Assembly: GCF_017349075.1 (NCBI RefSeq)
Contig: NZ_JAFMOF010000005.1
Coordinates: 1 to 64,000, forward strand
Direction of reading: 5' to 3'
DNA from: Streptomyces triculaminicus
GTDB lineage: Bacteria > Actinomycetota > Actinomycetes > Streptomycetales > Streptomycetaceae
DNA length: 64,000 bases
Below the pieces are notes generated by a model. The model saw only the letters and a list, made by a program, of their open reading frames with translations. It was not told the DNA's origin and searched no databases. Position 1 is the first letter of the stretch. Each line of letters starts with the position of its first letter. Of the stretch, positions 31,672 to 40,447 are shown piece after piece. Both the position numbers and the translations under genes were made by a program.

Positions 31672-32388
31672 CTACAGCCCCGCCGCCACGGCCCGAAGGG
31701 CCTCCCCCGCGCCGCCGACGACCGGCGCGCCGTGGCCGAAGCAGGCGGTGTCGACGTCCGACAGCGACGCCTGGCGGCGGAAGGCGTTGATGACGCCCTG
31801 CCGGTCGACGTTGAAGACGCCCGGCATCAGCTGCTCGACATTGGCGATGGTGTCGCCGGTGAACAGCACGCCGGAGGCCGGCAGGTGCAGCGCGATGCTG
31901 CCGGCGGTGTGGCCCGGGACGTGGACGACGCGGGCCTCTTCGCCCCAGTCGAGGGTGTCGCCCTCCCCCACCTCGCGGTCGACCGGGCAGGGCGCCGGCG
32001 GCGGGGCGTCGACGAGACCCGCCTGGACGGACTCCCACAGCGGCACCTCCCAGTCCTCCAGTACCGGCGGCGGCTCGGGAACCTCGCCACGGATGACGGC
32101 CGCGTCGGCCGCGCCCGCCAGGACGCGCGCGCCCGTGGCCGCCGCCAGGGCCGCGGCGGAACCGGTGTGGTCCAGGTGGGAGTGGGTCAGCACGATGTCC
32201 CGGAGCTCCTCGGGGCGCGCGCCCAGGCCGGCGAGGGCGTCGAGGACCGGTTCGGCATGGCCCGGGAGCCCGGCGTCGACCATCGCCCAGCCATTGGCGC
32301 CCGGCAGGCGCAGCACGTAGGCCTGTCCGACGGGGAACTGCAGCATCCATATGTCCGGCGTCACTTCGACGGTCCGCATCGTTGTCAT
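31672..32388 (-). CDS. Metallo-beta-lactamase-fold hydrolase
   Basis: 238 residues from ATG 32388 (MTTMRTVEVTPDIWMLQF). The zinc motif LTHSHLDHTGSAAAL (HxHxDH), VPGHTAGSIALHLP, FTGDTI and CFGHGAP give the metal ligands of the glyoxalase II-like MBL family. Substrate not evident; lactonase, thioester or arylsulfatase activity are all possible. It lies immediately beside the integrated element and shows normal high GC, so it is probably core; its 3' end is intact. Confidence 0.9.
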   Translation of the reverse strand: MTTMRTVEVTPDIWMLQFPVGQAYVLRLPGANGWAMVDAGLPGHAEPVLDALAGLGARPEELRDIVLTHSHLDHTGSAAALAAATGARVLAGAADAAVIRGEVPEPPPVLEDWEVPLWESVQAGLVDAPPPAPCPVDREVGEGDTLDWGEEARVVHVPGHTAGSIALHLPASGVLFTGDTIANVEQLMPGVFNVDRQGVINAFRRQASLSDVDTACFGHGAPVVGGAGEALRAVAAGL

Positions 32389-32489
32389 GCCCGTCACGCT
32401 AATGATCAAGAAGGCGCCGCCCCAAGCGTTTGCGCCGTGCGCGGATTGAGCCGCCGGCGAACCGGATCCGGGAACTCCCGGGCTCCCGC

Positions 32490-33647
32490 TCAGCCCCGCC
32501 CCTCGCGGTCCACGGGGAACAGCGCCGTCACCTGCCACCCGCCCTCCGGCACGGGTCCGGCGTGCAGCCGGCCGCCCAGTGCCTTGGCCCGTTCGGCGAG
32601 GCCGACCAGGCCGAAGCCGCCGCCGCGCGCCTGCTCGGAGAGGCCGGCGGCCCGCTTGCCGTCGTCCGCTACGCGCAGCTCCACCCCCTCGGGGACGCCG
32701 CGCACGCCGATGCGTACGGCGGTGGCGTCGGCCGCGTGCTTGCGGATGTTGGTGAGGGACTCGCGGACGACGCGGTGGACGCCCGCCGCGACCTCGCCGG
32801 GCAGCCAGCTCTCCATGCCCTTCTCGATGTAGAGGGCGACGGGCGGGCCGGTGCGCGTGAACTCCTCGGTCAGCTCGCGGACCTCGGGCAGGCCGGCGAC
32901 GGGTTCGGTCTCGGCCTCGCCCTCGCGCAGGATGCCCACCAGGCGGCGCATGGCGCCCAGGGCCTGGCTCGCGGAGGTCTCGATGCGCTCGAGGGTGTCG
33001 GCGGCGGCGGGGCCCTCCAGGGCGGTGAAGCGGGCGGCGCGGGCCTGGACGACGATGCCGGTGACGTGGTGGGCGACGAGGTCGTGGAGCTCGCGGGCGA
33101 GTTCGAGGCGCTCGGCGGTGCGTACGGCCGCCATGTCGCGCACGCGCTGCGCGTCGTGGCCGCGCAGGATCAGGGAGTACGCGCCGACGACGGCGGTCAG
33201 CACGGCGAAGAGGGCGGTGAAGCCGCCGGGGTTGAGGTCGCGTACGGGCGCGGCGACGGCGGCGATGGCGAGCATGGGGCCCAGGACGCGGGCGACGCGG
33301 GCCGGGGAGCGGGAGACGATCTCGGTGAGGAGGACGAGCAGGGCGACGTCCTCGCCGACGCCCCAGACGACGGTGGGGTGCTGTCCGGTCATCAGGACGA
33401 GCGAGGCGGTCCAGGAGACGGCGACGGCGACGCTCGCGCGGACGGTCAGCGGGATCCAGCTCCAGGGCAGGGCGCACAGGCAGACGGCGACGCCGGAGGC
33501 GAGGACGACGGCGTGCGGCTGGCTGGGCTGGCGGGCGAGGGAGAAGCCCTCGAAGCCGACGAGGAAGAGCAGGGCGGCCCCGAGGGCGGCCTTGCCGCAG
33601 CCCGCCCGCCGGGGGGAGCGGGCGGTCCGCAGGACCCACGGGTTCAC
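32490..33647 (-). CDS. Two-component sensor histidine kinase (NarL/DesK-type, HisKA_3)
   Basis: 385 residues from GTG 33647. Four to six hydrophobic helices in the first ~150 residues (AALGAALLFLVGFEGFSLA, VVLASGVAVCLCALPWSWI, LTAVVGAYSLIL) without a large extracellular loop. The HisKA_3 box is ERLELARELHDLVAHHVTG with the phospho-His; the ATPase domain has VVRESLTNIRKHA (N box) and GGGFGLVGLAERAKALGG (G box). It sits just downstream of its LuxR-type regulator, separated by a 21-bp repeat array. Stimulus unknown. Confidence 0.93.
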   Translation of the reverse strand: MNPWVLRTARSPRRAGCGKAALGAALLFLVGFEGFSLARQPSQPHAVVLASGVAVCLCALPWSWIPLTVRASVAVAVSWTASLVLMTGQHPTVVWGVGEDVALLVLLTEIVSRSPARVARVLGPMLAIAAVAAPVRDLNPGGFTALFAVLTAVVGAYSLILRGHDAQRVRDMAAVRTAERLELARELHDLVAHHVTGIVVQARAARFTALEGPAAADTLERIETSASQALGAMRRLVGILREGEAETEPVAGLPEVRELTEEFTRTGPPVALYIEKGMESWLPGEVAAGVHRVVRESLTNIRKHAADATAVRIGVRGVPEGVELRVADDGKRAAGLSEQARGGGFGLVGLAERAKALGGRLHAGPVPEGGWQVTALFPVDREGRG

Positions 33648-33660
33648 CTGCGGGCTCTGT

Positions 33661-33744
33661 TCGCGTGCCGCCCGTAAACCATCACGTGCCGCTCGTGAAT
33701 CTTCACGTGCCGCTCGTGGACGTTCACGTGCCGCTCGTGGCCAG
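33661..33744. repeat. 21-bp tandem repeat array (4 imperfect copies) at the regulator/kinase junction
   Basis: Core TCACGTGCCGCTCGTG at 33682, 33703 and 33724, plus a degenerate copy at 33661, exact 21-bp period. The last copy overlaps the regulator's final codons and TGA, so the 3' end of the gene has been duplicated into the intergenic space. Each copy contains the palindrome CACGTG. Confidence 0.85.
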
Positions 33745-34410
33745 TCCGCTCCCCCAGGCCCAGGCGGCGATCTCGACGCGGTTGCGGGCGTCGAGCTTGA
33801 GCTGCACGTTGGCCAGGTGGGTCTTGACCGTGGACAGGGAGACGAACAGTTCGGAGGCGATCTCGGCGTTGGTGGCGCCGCGCGCCAGGCAGCGGACGAC
33901 GTCGGCCTCGCGGTCGGTGAGCGGTTCGGCGGGCTGCTTGACGGCGGGTGAGGCGGTGCCGGTGCCGGTGGCGGCCATGTCGCGCAGCAGCCGGACGGTG
34001 ATGGCGGGCGAGATGAGGGAGTCGCCGACGGCGGCGGCGTGCACGGCCTCGACGAGCATGGCGGGGCTGGCGTCCTTGAGCAGGAAGCCGGAGGCGCCGT
34101 TGCGCAGCGCGGTGTGGACGTACTCGTCGAGGTCGAAGGTGGTGACGATGACGATGCGGGGGCGCGGGCCGCGCTCGGGGTGGGCGGCGGAGAGCTCGGA
34201 GAGCCGCCGGGTGACCTCGAGGCCGTCCAGCTTGGGCATGCGGATGTCGAGGAGGAGGACGTCGGGCCGGTGGCGCTCGACGGCCTCCAGGGCGGCCTCG
34301 CCGTCGACGACGTCGGCGACGACGTCGATGTCGGACTGGCTCTCCAGGATCATCCGGAAGCCGGTGCGGACCATCTCCTGGTCGTCCGCGATGACCACGG
34401 TGATCGCCAT
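33724..34410 (-). CDS. Two-component response regulator, NarL/LuxR type
   Basis: 228 residues from ATG 34410. Receiver (~1-120): VVIADDQEMVRTGFRMIL, phospho-Asp in LLLDIRMPKLDG, VTTFDLDEYV and Lys in FLLKDASP. The LuxR-type HTH (~160-220) has LTDREADVVRCLARGATNAE and LFVSLSTVKTHLANVQLKL. Partner of the kinase downstream. Its last six codons are repeated in the array that follows. Targets unknown; it may control neighbouring genes. Confidence 0.95.
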   Translation of the reverse strand: MAITVVIADDQEMVRTGFRMILESQSDIDVVADVVDGEAALEAVERHRPDVLLLDIRMPKLDGLEVTRRLSELSAAHPERGPRPRIVIVTTFDLDEYVHTALRNGASGFLLKDASPAMLVEAVHAAAVGDSLISPAITVRLLRDMAATGTGTASPAVKQPAEPLTDREADVVRCLARGATNAEIASELFVSLSTVKTHLANVQLKLDARNRVEIAAWAWGSGLATSGT

Positions 34411-34524
34411 GACTGTGCCCTCGCTCCTCACACGCCGTACGCCGGGGCGTCTTCCATGTCACCGGGGGCGTCCCCGCGCCGCAACCGCAGGCACTCCGGG
34501 ACGTTCCGGCGGGCGCCCGGCCGG

Positions 34525-35238
34525 TCAGCCCTCGGTGCGTCCGTTGCGGCGCAGCGCCACGCGCACGCCGTACGCGCCGCCGCCGACGGCCAGCAGGGCC
34601 ACCCCGCCGGCGAGGGCGGGGGTGACGGCGTCGCCGACGTCGTGGCTGGCCTTGATGACCTGGCCGGCCTCCACGACGCGCTTGACGGGGTTGCCGGAGG
34701 TGTCGTGGGGCGGGCGGTGGGCGGCCGGCGCGGTCTGCGGTGTGCCCTGTGGGGAGACGGCGGGCGGGGTGGCGGGGGCCACGACGGCGCCGGTGGCGGG
34801 GCCGCTCGCGGCGCCGGTGACGGCCTGGTGGCCGGTGGTCGTGGCGGCGGCCTCGGGGGTGTGGCGCAGGGTGCCGGAGGCGAAGTCGTAGTAGTGCGTC
34901 AGGCGGCTGCCGTCGAGCTGGGCGCGCAGGGTGGGGCGGGTGCCGCCGCCGTCGATGATGCGCAGGTGGAGCCGGTCGAGGTCGGCGGAGGGCCGGGCGG
35001 CGTCGATGGTGCGCCGGCGCGTGCCGTGGGTGGTGACGGTGACGCTGGTGCCGCCGCTGCCGGTGGTGAGGCTGGCGTGGCTGCCGTCGGGGAGAAGGAC
35101 CTGGCGCACGGTGGTGGTCTTGGGGCGGGCGTCGTGGTCGGGCTTGTCCACCGCGAACGCGCCGGCCGTCGGGTACACCACGGCCGCGACGGCGGCGGTG
35201 AGGACGGCGGTGGCGGCGAGGCGGGACTTGACGGACAC
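34525..35238 (-). CDS. Exported hypothetical protein with C-terminal membrane anchor
   Basis: 237 residues from GTG 35238. A signal peptide (LAATAVLTAAVAAVVYPTAG, then AFA) is followed by a beta-rich stretch (RQVLLPDGSHASLTTGSGGT, RLHLRIIDGGGTRPTLRAQL) and a long Ala/Pro/Thr-rich linker typical of cell-wall-spanning proteins. The C-terminus has one membrane helix (AGGVALLAVGGGAYGVRVAL) and the basic tail RRNGRTEG, so it is probably anchored in the membrane. No LPxTG motif. Function unknown. Confidence 0.7.
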   Translation of the reverse strand: MSVKSRLAATAVLTAAVAAVVYPTAGAFAVDKPDHDARPKTTTVRQVLLPDGSHASLTTGSGGTSVTVTTHGTRRRTIDAARPSADLDRLHLRIIDGGGTRPTLRAQLDGSRLTHYYDFASGTLRHTPEAAATTTGHQAVTGAASGPATGAVVAPATPPAVSPQGTPQTAPAAHRPPHDTSGNPVKRVVEAGQVIKASHDVGDAVTPALAGGVALLAVGGGAYGVRVALRRNGRTEG

Positions 35239-35554
35239 GGAGAGTGCCTTTCCGTAACGGACGGCTCGGACTGCGGCCGCCGGTCGTTCGGTGGCACTCC
35301 CCTTACGTTACGGACGTCTACGCGCCCCACACCTCGACTGTCCGACCATTGTCGTCTCGGCCGAAAGGATGACGGACCCCCCTCCGTGTCATACCGGAGA
35401 CCGGTCCGGGCCCTGAGGAACCGGTCTCCGAAGGCGCCGGGGAGGACACGCCGGGCCCGTACCGGGCTGGGCCGTCCGGGTCAGCGGACGGCCGGGTCGC
35501 CGGTACGGGCCGGTCGTCGGGCCCGCCGGTGAGGGGACTCAGCCGGTGAGGGGC
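35239..35554. other. Intergenic region with a 17-bp tandem repeat at the trypsin stop
   Basis: About 315 bp without a gene. GCCGGTGAGGGG occurs at 35525-35536 and 35542-35553 (17-bp period), copying the sequence around the TCA (TGA) stop of the trypsin gene. The left part is presumably the promoter of the 34525 gene; no clear -35/-10 pair found. Confidence 0.5.
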
Positions 35555-36364
35555 TCAGCCGCCGAGGCTCGCCGCGGCGGACTTGATGGCGGAGGCGAAG
35601 GTGCTCACCTCGGTGTAGACGCCGGGGTAGCCGGGCCGGGCGCAGCCGGTGCCCCAGCTGACGATGCCGACCTGGATCCAGACGCCGGCGTCGTCCTTGC
35701 GGAACATGGGTCCGCCGGAGTCGCCCTGGCAGGTGTCGACGCCGCCCTTCTCGAGGAAGCCGGCGCATATCTCCTCGGCGGGGGTGAGGCTGTCGCCGTA
35801 GGCGCCCGCGCAGGCCTCGTCGTCGACGTAGGGGACGTCCGCCTTGAGCAGGAGACGTTGCTGGCTGCCTCCTTCGCGGTCGGCGCCCCAGCCGGCGACG
35901 GTGAAGGTGCCCTGGTTGTAGGCGGTGCTGTCGGCGGTCTTGAGGGTGGGGAGGTTGATGGGCTTGGCGAGTTTGATCAGCGCCCAGTCCTTGCCGGTGC
36001 CGGTGTAGCCGGGGGCCTGCAGGACGCGGGTGGACTTGACCTTGATCGCTTGGGAGGACTGCAGGTCGACGACGCCCGCGGTGGCGGTGATGGAGGTGTT
36101 GGCGCCGCTGCCGTTCACGCAGTGGGCGGCGGTGAGGACGATCTGCTGGGTGTAGAGGGCGCCGCCGCAGCCCATGGACAGCCGCACCATCCAGGGGAAC
36201 TCGCCCTGTGCGGCCGGAACGCCGCCGACCACGCCGGGCCCGGGGCGCGGGTCGGGGTCGCGGTCCTGGGCGGCCTGGGCGGTGCCGGGCTGGAGGCTGA
36301 GGGCGGCGAGGGCGACCGCGCCGGCCGCGAGGAATCTCTTGAGCACGATGAGGTGATTGCGCAA
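35555..36364 (-). CDS. Secreted trypsin-like serine protease (S1 family, SGT-like)
   Basis: 269 residues from TTG 36364, chosen because GGAAGG lies 7 nt upstream. Signal peptide with KRFLAAGAVALAALSLQPG and TAQA, a short propeptide (AQDRDPDPRPGPG), then the mature start VVGGVPAAQGEFPWMVRLSM. Catalytic triad: His in VLTAAHCVNG, Asp in GKDWALIKLAKP, Ser in CQGDSGGPMF. Asp in the specificity position before the GDSGG (GGVDTCQ) fits trypsin-like cleavage after Lys/Arg. Very similar by eye to Streptomyces griseus trypsin, including FTVAGWGADREGGSQQR and PGVYTEVSTFASAI. Six cysteines could form three disulfides. Confidence 0.95.
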   Translation of the reverse strand: MRNHLIVLKRFLAAGAVALAALSLQPGTAQAAQDRDPDPRPGPGVVGGVPAAQGEFPWMVRLSMGCGGALYTQQIVLTAAHCVNGSGANTSITATAGVVDLQSSQAIKVKSTRVLQAPGYTGTGKDWALIKLAKPINLPTLKTADSTAYNQGTFTVAGWGADREGGSQQRLLLKADVPYVDDEACAGAYGDSLTPAEEICAGFLEKGGVDTCQGDSGGPMFRKDDAGVWIQVGIVSWGTGCARPGYPGVYTEVSTFASAIKSAAASLGG

Positions 36365-36577
36365 CGTGCTTCCTTCCGTGGGAGGTTGTGCGCATCGCGC
36401 GGTGGGGGTTGTAGAGCTCATGACAACGATGCGCGCTGTGATTATCGAACCGGTTGGCACGCGCACCTAGCGGGGTTTTCAGCCAGTCGGGACGCGCCCG
36501 CGGCCGGGCACCGGGGGCGGTCTTGCCGCCCGCCCTACAGTGGAAGGGCAGCGACAACCGCACGGGGGTGGTCACGC

Positions 36578-37459
36578 GTGGGCGGCTCGGTCCCGGACGT
36601 CGCGATCCAGCACGGATTCCCGCACGTCGACACCGTGCAGGCGGCGATCACCGCGCTCTACAAGCGGCTCTCCTACGACGGCGTGCGCTCCTTCGCGGCC
36701 AGCATGCCGCCGGCCGACGTGGCCTTCTCCGACCACGAGGACCCGTATCTGGGCGTGCAGCGCGTCGCCGGCGAGATGGTCCGGCACCTGCGGCTGCCGG
36801 ACGCCCGTATGATCGTCAGCTTCCGCGACATGCGGCACGCGGGCAGCGTCGAACTCGCCGCCGGGCCCGAGTACTTCATCGAGCTCAACTCCCGCTTCAA
36901 GACCCACCGCAAGGACATCGGCGCCGCGCTCTCGCACGAGGTCATGCACGTCTACCTGCACCGGCTGGGCCTGGAGTTCCCCGGCACCCGGGACAACGAG
37001 ATCCTCACCGACACGGCGGCCGCCTACCTGGGCGCGGGATGGCTGCTGCTGGACGCCTACCGCGAGTCGTCGGTGACGACGCAGAAGCTGGGCTACCTGA
37101 CGCCCGAGGAGTTCGGGTACGTGCTGGCCAAGCGGGCCGAGGCCTTCGGCGAGGACCCCTCGCCGTGGTTCACCAGCGCGCAGGCGTACGACGCGTACGC
37201 GCGGGGGCGCGAGCGCGCCCGGCGGGACGGGCGCCGGCCCCCGCTGGCCGGCGCCGGCCGCCTGGGCCGGCACCGCTACGCCCGGGACCGCCGCACGCGG
37301 ACCGCCTCGGCGGAGGCGGGCTACGTCTTCGAGGGCTCCGACCCGCTGCGGGTCAGCTTCCCCTGCCCGACGTGCCATCAGCGCATCCGGGTGCCGGTGC
37401 GCGGGCGGCTGCGGGCGCGCTGCGCGCTGTGCCGCACGGAGCTGGAGTGCGACACGTGA
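36578..37459 (+). CDS. Zincin-like protein with C-terminal zinc ribbon
   Basis: 293 residues from GTG 36578. The middle holds ALSHEVMHVYLHRLGLEFPG, an HExxH metalloprotease motif, with a plausible third ligand in the following TRDNEILTDTAAAYLGAGW (ENEILTD-type helix). An N-terminal helical part has VQAAITALYKRLSYDGVRSF and YFIELNSRFKTHRKDIGA. After a basic linker (GRERARRDGRRPP) the last ~45 residues form a zinc ribbon with CPTCHQRIRVPVRGRLRARC and ALCRTELEC. No signal peptide, so probably cytoplasmic. Not a family I can name; peptidase activity is inferred from the motif only. Confidence 0.75.
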   Translation: MGGSVPDVAIQHGFPHVDTVQAAITALYKRLSYDGVRSFAASMPPADVAFSDHEDPYLGVQRVAGEMVRHLRLPDARMIVSFRDMRHAGSVELAAGPEYFIELNSRFKTHRKDIGAALSHEVMHVYLHRLGLEFPGTRDNEILTDTAAAYLGAGWLLLDAYRESSVTTQKLGYLTPEEFGYVLAKRAEAFGEDPSPWFTSAQAYDAYARGRERARRDGRRPPLAGAGRLGRHRYARDRRTRTASAEAGYVFEGSDPLRVSFPCPTCHQRIRVPVRGRLRARCALCRTELECDT

Positions 37460-37480
37460 CACCCGCGCCCACCCGGCCGG

Positions 37481-38542
37481 TCAGGACGCGCCCCACCACT
37501 TGCGCAGCACCTTCTCGGCGGGCTTGCCGTGCGGCGTGTACGCCAGCCGCTTCGCGGTCTCGCCGCTGTCGGGCCAGTCGTCCCACATCCACCAGCACAC
37601 GCCCGCCCACCACGGCTTGCCCTCGAAGGCGGCGAGCAGGGCCTCGTAGGCCGCCGCCTGTTCGGCGTCGCCGTCGCGCCTGCTGACGGTCCAGGAGTAG
37701 GGGGCGGTGGTGGAGCCGCGCTGGCTGACGTAGCCGGCCTCGGTGAAGAGGATCTTGCGGTGCTGTCGCTCGGAGAACGCGGCGAGCTCCTCCGCGATCG
37801 GCTGCCAGGCCCGTCGCAGCCGGGCCGGGTCGCTGGTGGCCTTGTCGGCCAGGGGCCAGTAGGCGTCGACGCCGATGACGTCGAGGTCCTTCCAGAAGGC
37901 GACCTTGCGGTACTCGTCGTAGTTGGCGGCGTAGGTCAGCGGGCCCTTGTAGCGCTCGCGCACGGCCGCGATGGCGTGGCCCCAGTGCTCGCCGTCCTCG
38001 GAGGTGCCGGCGAGCTCGGTGCCGACGGAGAACTGCTCGACGCCGGTGGTGCGGGAGAGGCCGGCGTAGTGGGTGATGAAGCGCTCGTACGCGCGGAACC
38101 AGGCGTCGCGGTCGCGTGGCCTGATCTCGGCGCGGTCCCCGCCCTTGGTGAGGTCGACGTGCGGCTTGAGCATGACCTTCAGGCCCGCGTCGTGCGCGAG
38201 GCCGATGATGTGGCGCAGGCTGTCGTCGCCGGCCGTCTCTTCCGTGACGCGCATGGCCGTGTCGGTGACACGGTCCTGGTACCAGGTGGGGGTGAAGGTC
38301 ACCCACCGGGCGCCGGTGGCGGCGATCTGCCGGAGATACGTTTCGGCCTGGGGGCTGCCGTAGTCGTCGGTGTTCCACGACGGGAGCGTCATGCCCCGCA
38401 TTCCGCTCACCTTCCTGCTGTCGGGCCGGGTGCGGTCGGGGGACGGCCCGGGGTCGTCGCCGTCACCGGAGGAGGAGCATCCGGCGACGAAGAGGGCGGC
38501 CGCCGCCGCCAGCACGGCGGTCGCCCTCTTCATCGCGTTCAC
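37481..38542 (-). CDS. Lipoprotein with glycoside-hydrolase-like TIM barrel (GH113-like)
   Basis: 353 residues from GTG 38542 (overlapping the upstream TGA); ATG 38533 is the alternative. Lipobox VAGC at ~21 after a hydrophobic signal (TAVLAAAAALF). The barrel starts RGMTLPSWNTDDYGSPQAET, with GARWVTFTPTWYQDRVTDTA, LKVMLKPHVDLTKGGDRA, FSVGTELAGTSED (likely acid/base Glu) and ILFTEAGYVSQRG (likely nucleophile Glu), VCWWMWDDWPDSGE. This is the glycoside hydrolase clan A pattern seen in GH113 and related mannanase-like proteins. Coupled to the DUF2334 gene; it may trim the exopolysaccharide. Confidence 0.75.
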   Translation of the reverse strand: MNAMKRATAVLAAAAALFVAGCSSSGDGDDPGPSPDRTRPDSRKVSGMRGMTLPSWNTDDYGSPQAETYLRQIAATGARWVTFTPTWYQDRVTDTAMRVTEETAGDDSLRHIIGLAHDAGLKVMLKPHVDLTKGGDRAEIRPRDRDAWFRAYERFITHYAGLSRTTGVEQFSVGTELAGTSEDGEHWGHAIAAVRERYKGPLTYAANYDEYRKVAFWKDLDVIGVDAYWPLADKATSDPARLRRAWQPIAEELAAFSERQHRKILFTEAGYVSQRGSTTAPYSWTVSRRDGDAEQAAAYEALLAAFEGKPWWAGVCWWMWDDWPDSGETAKRLAYTPHGKPAEKVLRKWWGAS

Positions 38543-40377
38543 TGCGCCAGGGCCGTGGGGCCGACGAAGGTGTAGCCGAGGGCCTTGATGCCCTCGATCG
38601 TCTGCTTCAGCGGCTCCACCGGGTAGTACGGGTGGTAGAAGAAGCTCGCCACGCCGTCCCGCACGGCCAGGTTGGCCTTGGCCGAGTTGACCAGGTCCGC
38701 GGGCAGCCGGGCCGGGTGGTTGTTGTAGGGCTCGGGCTCGTAGTTGCCGATGTTCTCGGGAAGCACGGTCGTACCGTAGACGTCCTTGACCGCGTACGGG
38801 AAGAACTGGCCGATGTAGCGGGCAGGGTTCACCGTTCCGCCGCTCAGGGTTCCCGCGAAGTACAGCGAACGCTCAAGCCGGGCCGTGTAGTTCTGCCCGA
38901 AGACCTTGTAGTCGGTGGCGGACGCCGCGTAGTGCGGGGTCGTCCACAGCGTGGGCTTGGGCAGGCCCGCCAGCGCGAACCCGCTCAGCGCCGACGTCAC
39001 CCGCGACTGCGCCCAGACGGTGGAGTCCTCGGCCACCGGCCCGTCGTAGATCACGTTGTCGGAGGCGTCGACGTGGGAGCGGAAGAACTCGAAGTCGTCG
39101 CCCGTGGCGCCGGTGTAGGGGTTGGCGACGTTCTTGTACTGGTGGGTGTAGCCGTGGTTCATCAGCACCGCGCCGCGCTGGAGCATGTACTTCAGCGCGT
39201 CGACGACCTGCGGCGCCTGGGCCAGCGTGACGGTTTCGGCCACACCGTTGTTGTACGCGCCCTTGGGGTCGGTGTAGGTCGGGATGACGTTGATCCCGTA
39301 GGGGATCTTCTGCGCGTAGAGGTAGTCGGCGATGGCCTTCAGCTGGGCCGGGTCCGCCTTGGGGCTGACGTCCTCGAGCCGGACGAACGCCCGGTGCCGC
39401 TCGGTGGTCGCGGGGGCGAGGGAGTCGAAGAGGAGGTCCTCGAAGACGATGACGCGGTCGGACTCGGAGACGTAGGTGAAGGGGATCTCACCGACGTAGG
39501 TCAGGTTGCCCGACCGGATCGCCCACGGGCTGGTGGCGCCGCTGTTGGCGTCCTTGGCCTGGGCGAGCTCGGTGATGTCCGGGTAGTCCGGGCCGTCGAC
39601 GACGGCCGGGTGCAGCACGCCGCCGTCGAAGCCGGCGGGGATCTTCCGGGTCAGCGTCTGGTTCTTGTACGCGACCTGGTTGATGTTGCCGACGCTGCCG
39701 CCGGTCTCGAAGTACGAGTTGGTGGGATCCCAGCCGTACTTCTTCTTGAAGTTCTCGACGCCGACGGCATTGGCCATGCCCCAGATGTTGTCGCCGACCC
39801 AGTTGACGGGCTTGGTGGTCTTCAGCGCGTCCTGGTAGAAGGCGGCGGGGATGGCGTCCGGGATCGAGCCGCCGTAGTAGGTCGAGCCGACGTAGACGGT
39901 GGAGGTGTACTGCTCCACCATGCCCGCGGTGTAGGCGGAGACCGGCTTGGCGGTGACGGTGCCGAAGTGGCCGGCCAGGTTGGCGATCGCCATGGCGTAG
40001 AGCTCGCCGAGGTGGCCGTAGGGGCCGGTGGTGTCGTAGAGGACCAGGGCCGAGGTGCCGGATGCGGCGGCGAGCGTCTGTGCGGCGGTGACCGTGGCCT
40101 TCGGTGCGGGTGCCGGGGTGACGGTGAGAGTGCCGGCCCGGCGTTTGCGGTCGTTCGCCAGGCGGGCGGTGGCCCATGATTTCAGGTCACTGGTGCTCGC
40201 CCCGGACAGCGACGCGGGCCCCACCCCCTGGAGCCCGTGTGCCGGGCCGGGCCTGCCGTCCCGGGCTATCGCGGCCTCGGCGCCGGTGGAAAGCGTGACG
40301 CCGCCCAGCAGGGCGGCGACGACGGCGAGGACGACGGAAATCCGGGACGTACCCAGTCTCCCGCGCAAATGTTTCAT
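38539..40377 (-). CDS. Exported DUF2334 (polysaccharide deacetylase-like) protein
   Basis: 612 residues from ATG 40377, with AGGGGG 7 nt upstream. Signal peptide (ISVVLAVVAALLGGVTLST, GAEA). An N-terminal beta part has TSALVLYDTTGPYGHLGELY and DALKTTKPVNWVGDNIWGM. The DUF2334 region (~330-560) contains AFVRLEDVSPKADPAQLKAI, YGINVIPTYTDPKGAYNNGV, QRGAVLMNHGYTHQYKNVAN (metal-ligand-type NHGYTHQ), and FFYHPYYPVEPLKQTIEGIK. DUF2334 is related to NodB-type deacetylases, with the ED and HxxxH motifs. It heads an operon divergent from the GT2 synthase genes. Deacetylation of an exported polysaccharide is inferred. Confidence 0.85.
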   Translation of the reverse strand: MKHLRGRLGTSRISVVLAVVAALLGGVTLSTGAEAAIARDGRPGPAHGLQGVGPASLSGASTSDLKSWATARLANDRKRRAGTLTVTPAPAPKATVTAAQTLAAASGTSALVLYDTTGPYGHLGELYAMAIANLAGHFGTVTAKPVSAYTAGMVEQYTSTVYVGSTYYGGSIPDAIPAAFYQDALKTTKPVNWVGDNIWGMANAVGVENFKKKYGWDPTNSYFETGGSVGNINQVAYKNQTLTRKIPAGFDGGVLHPAVVDGPDYPDITELAQAKDANSGATSPWAIRSGNLTYVGEIPFTYVSESDRVIVFEDLLFDSLAPATTERHRAFVRLEDVSPKADPAQLKAIADYLYAQKIPYGINVIPTYTDPKGAYNNGVAETVTLAQAPQVVDALKYMLQRGAVLMNHGYTHQYKNVANPYTGATGDDFEFFRSHVDASDNVIYDGPVAEDSTVWAQSRVTSALSGFALAGLPKPTLWTTPHYAASATDYKVFGQNYTARLERSLYFAGTLSGGTVNPARYIGQFFPYAVKDVYGTTVLPENIGNYEPEPYNNHPARLPADLVNSAKANLAVRDGVASFFYHPYYPVEPLKQTIEGIKALGYTFVGPTALAQ

Positions 40378-40447
40378 TGTGTTTCCCCCTGGTTGGCGAT
40401 CTGCCACCGGACCCTCACCAAAGGTGTCAGGGCCCGACAGTTGGCTG

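Noticed and set aside
33661..33744. CRISPR-like short repeats
   Set aside because: Units are contiguous 21-bp tandem repeats without spacers and no cas genes are present.
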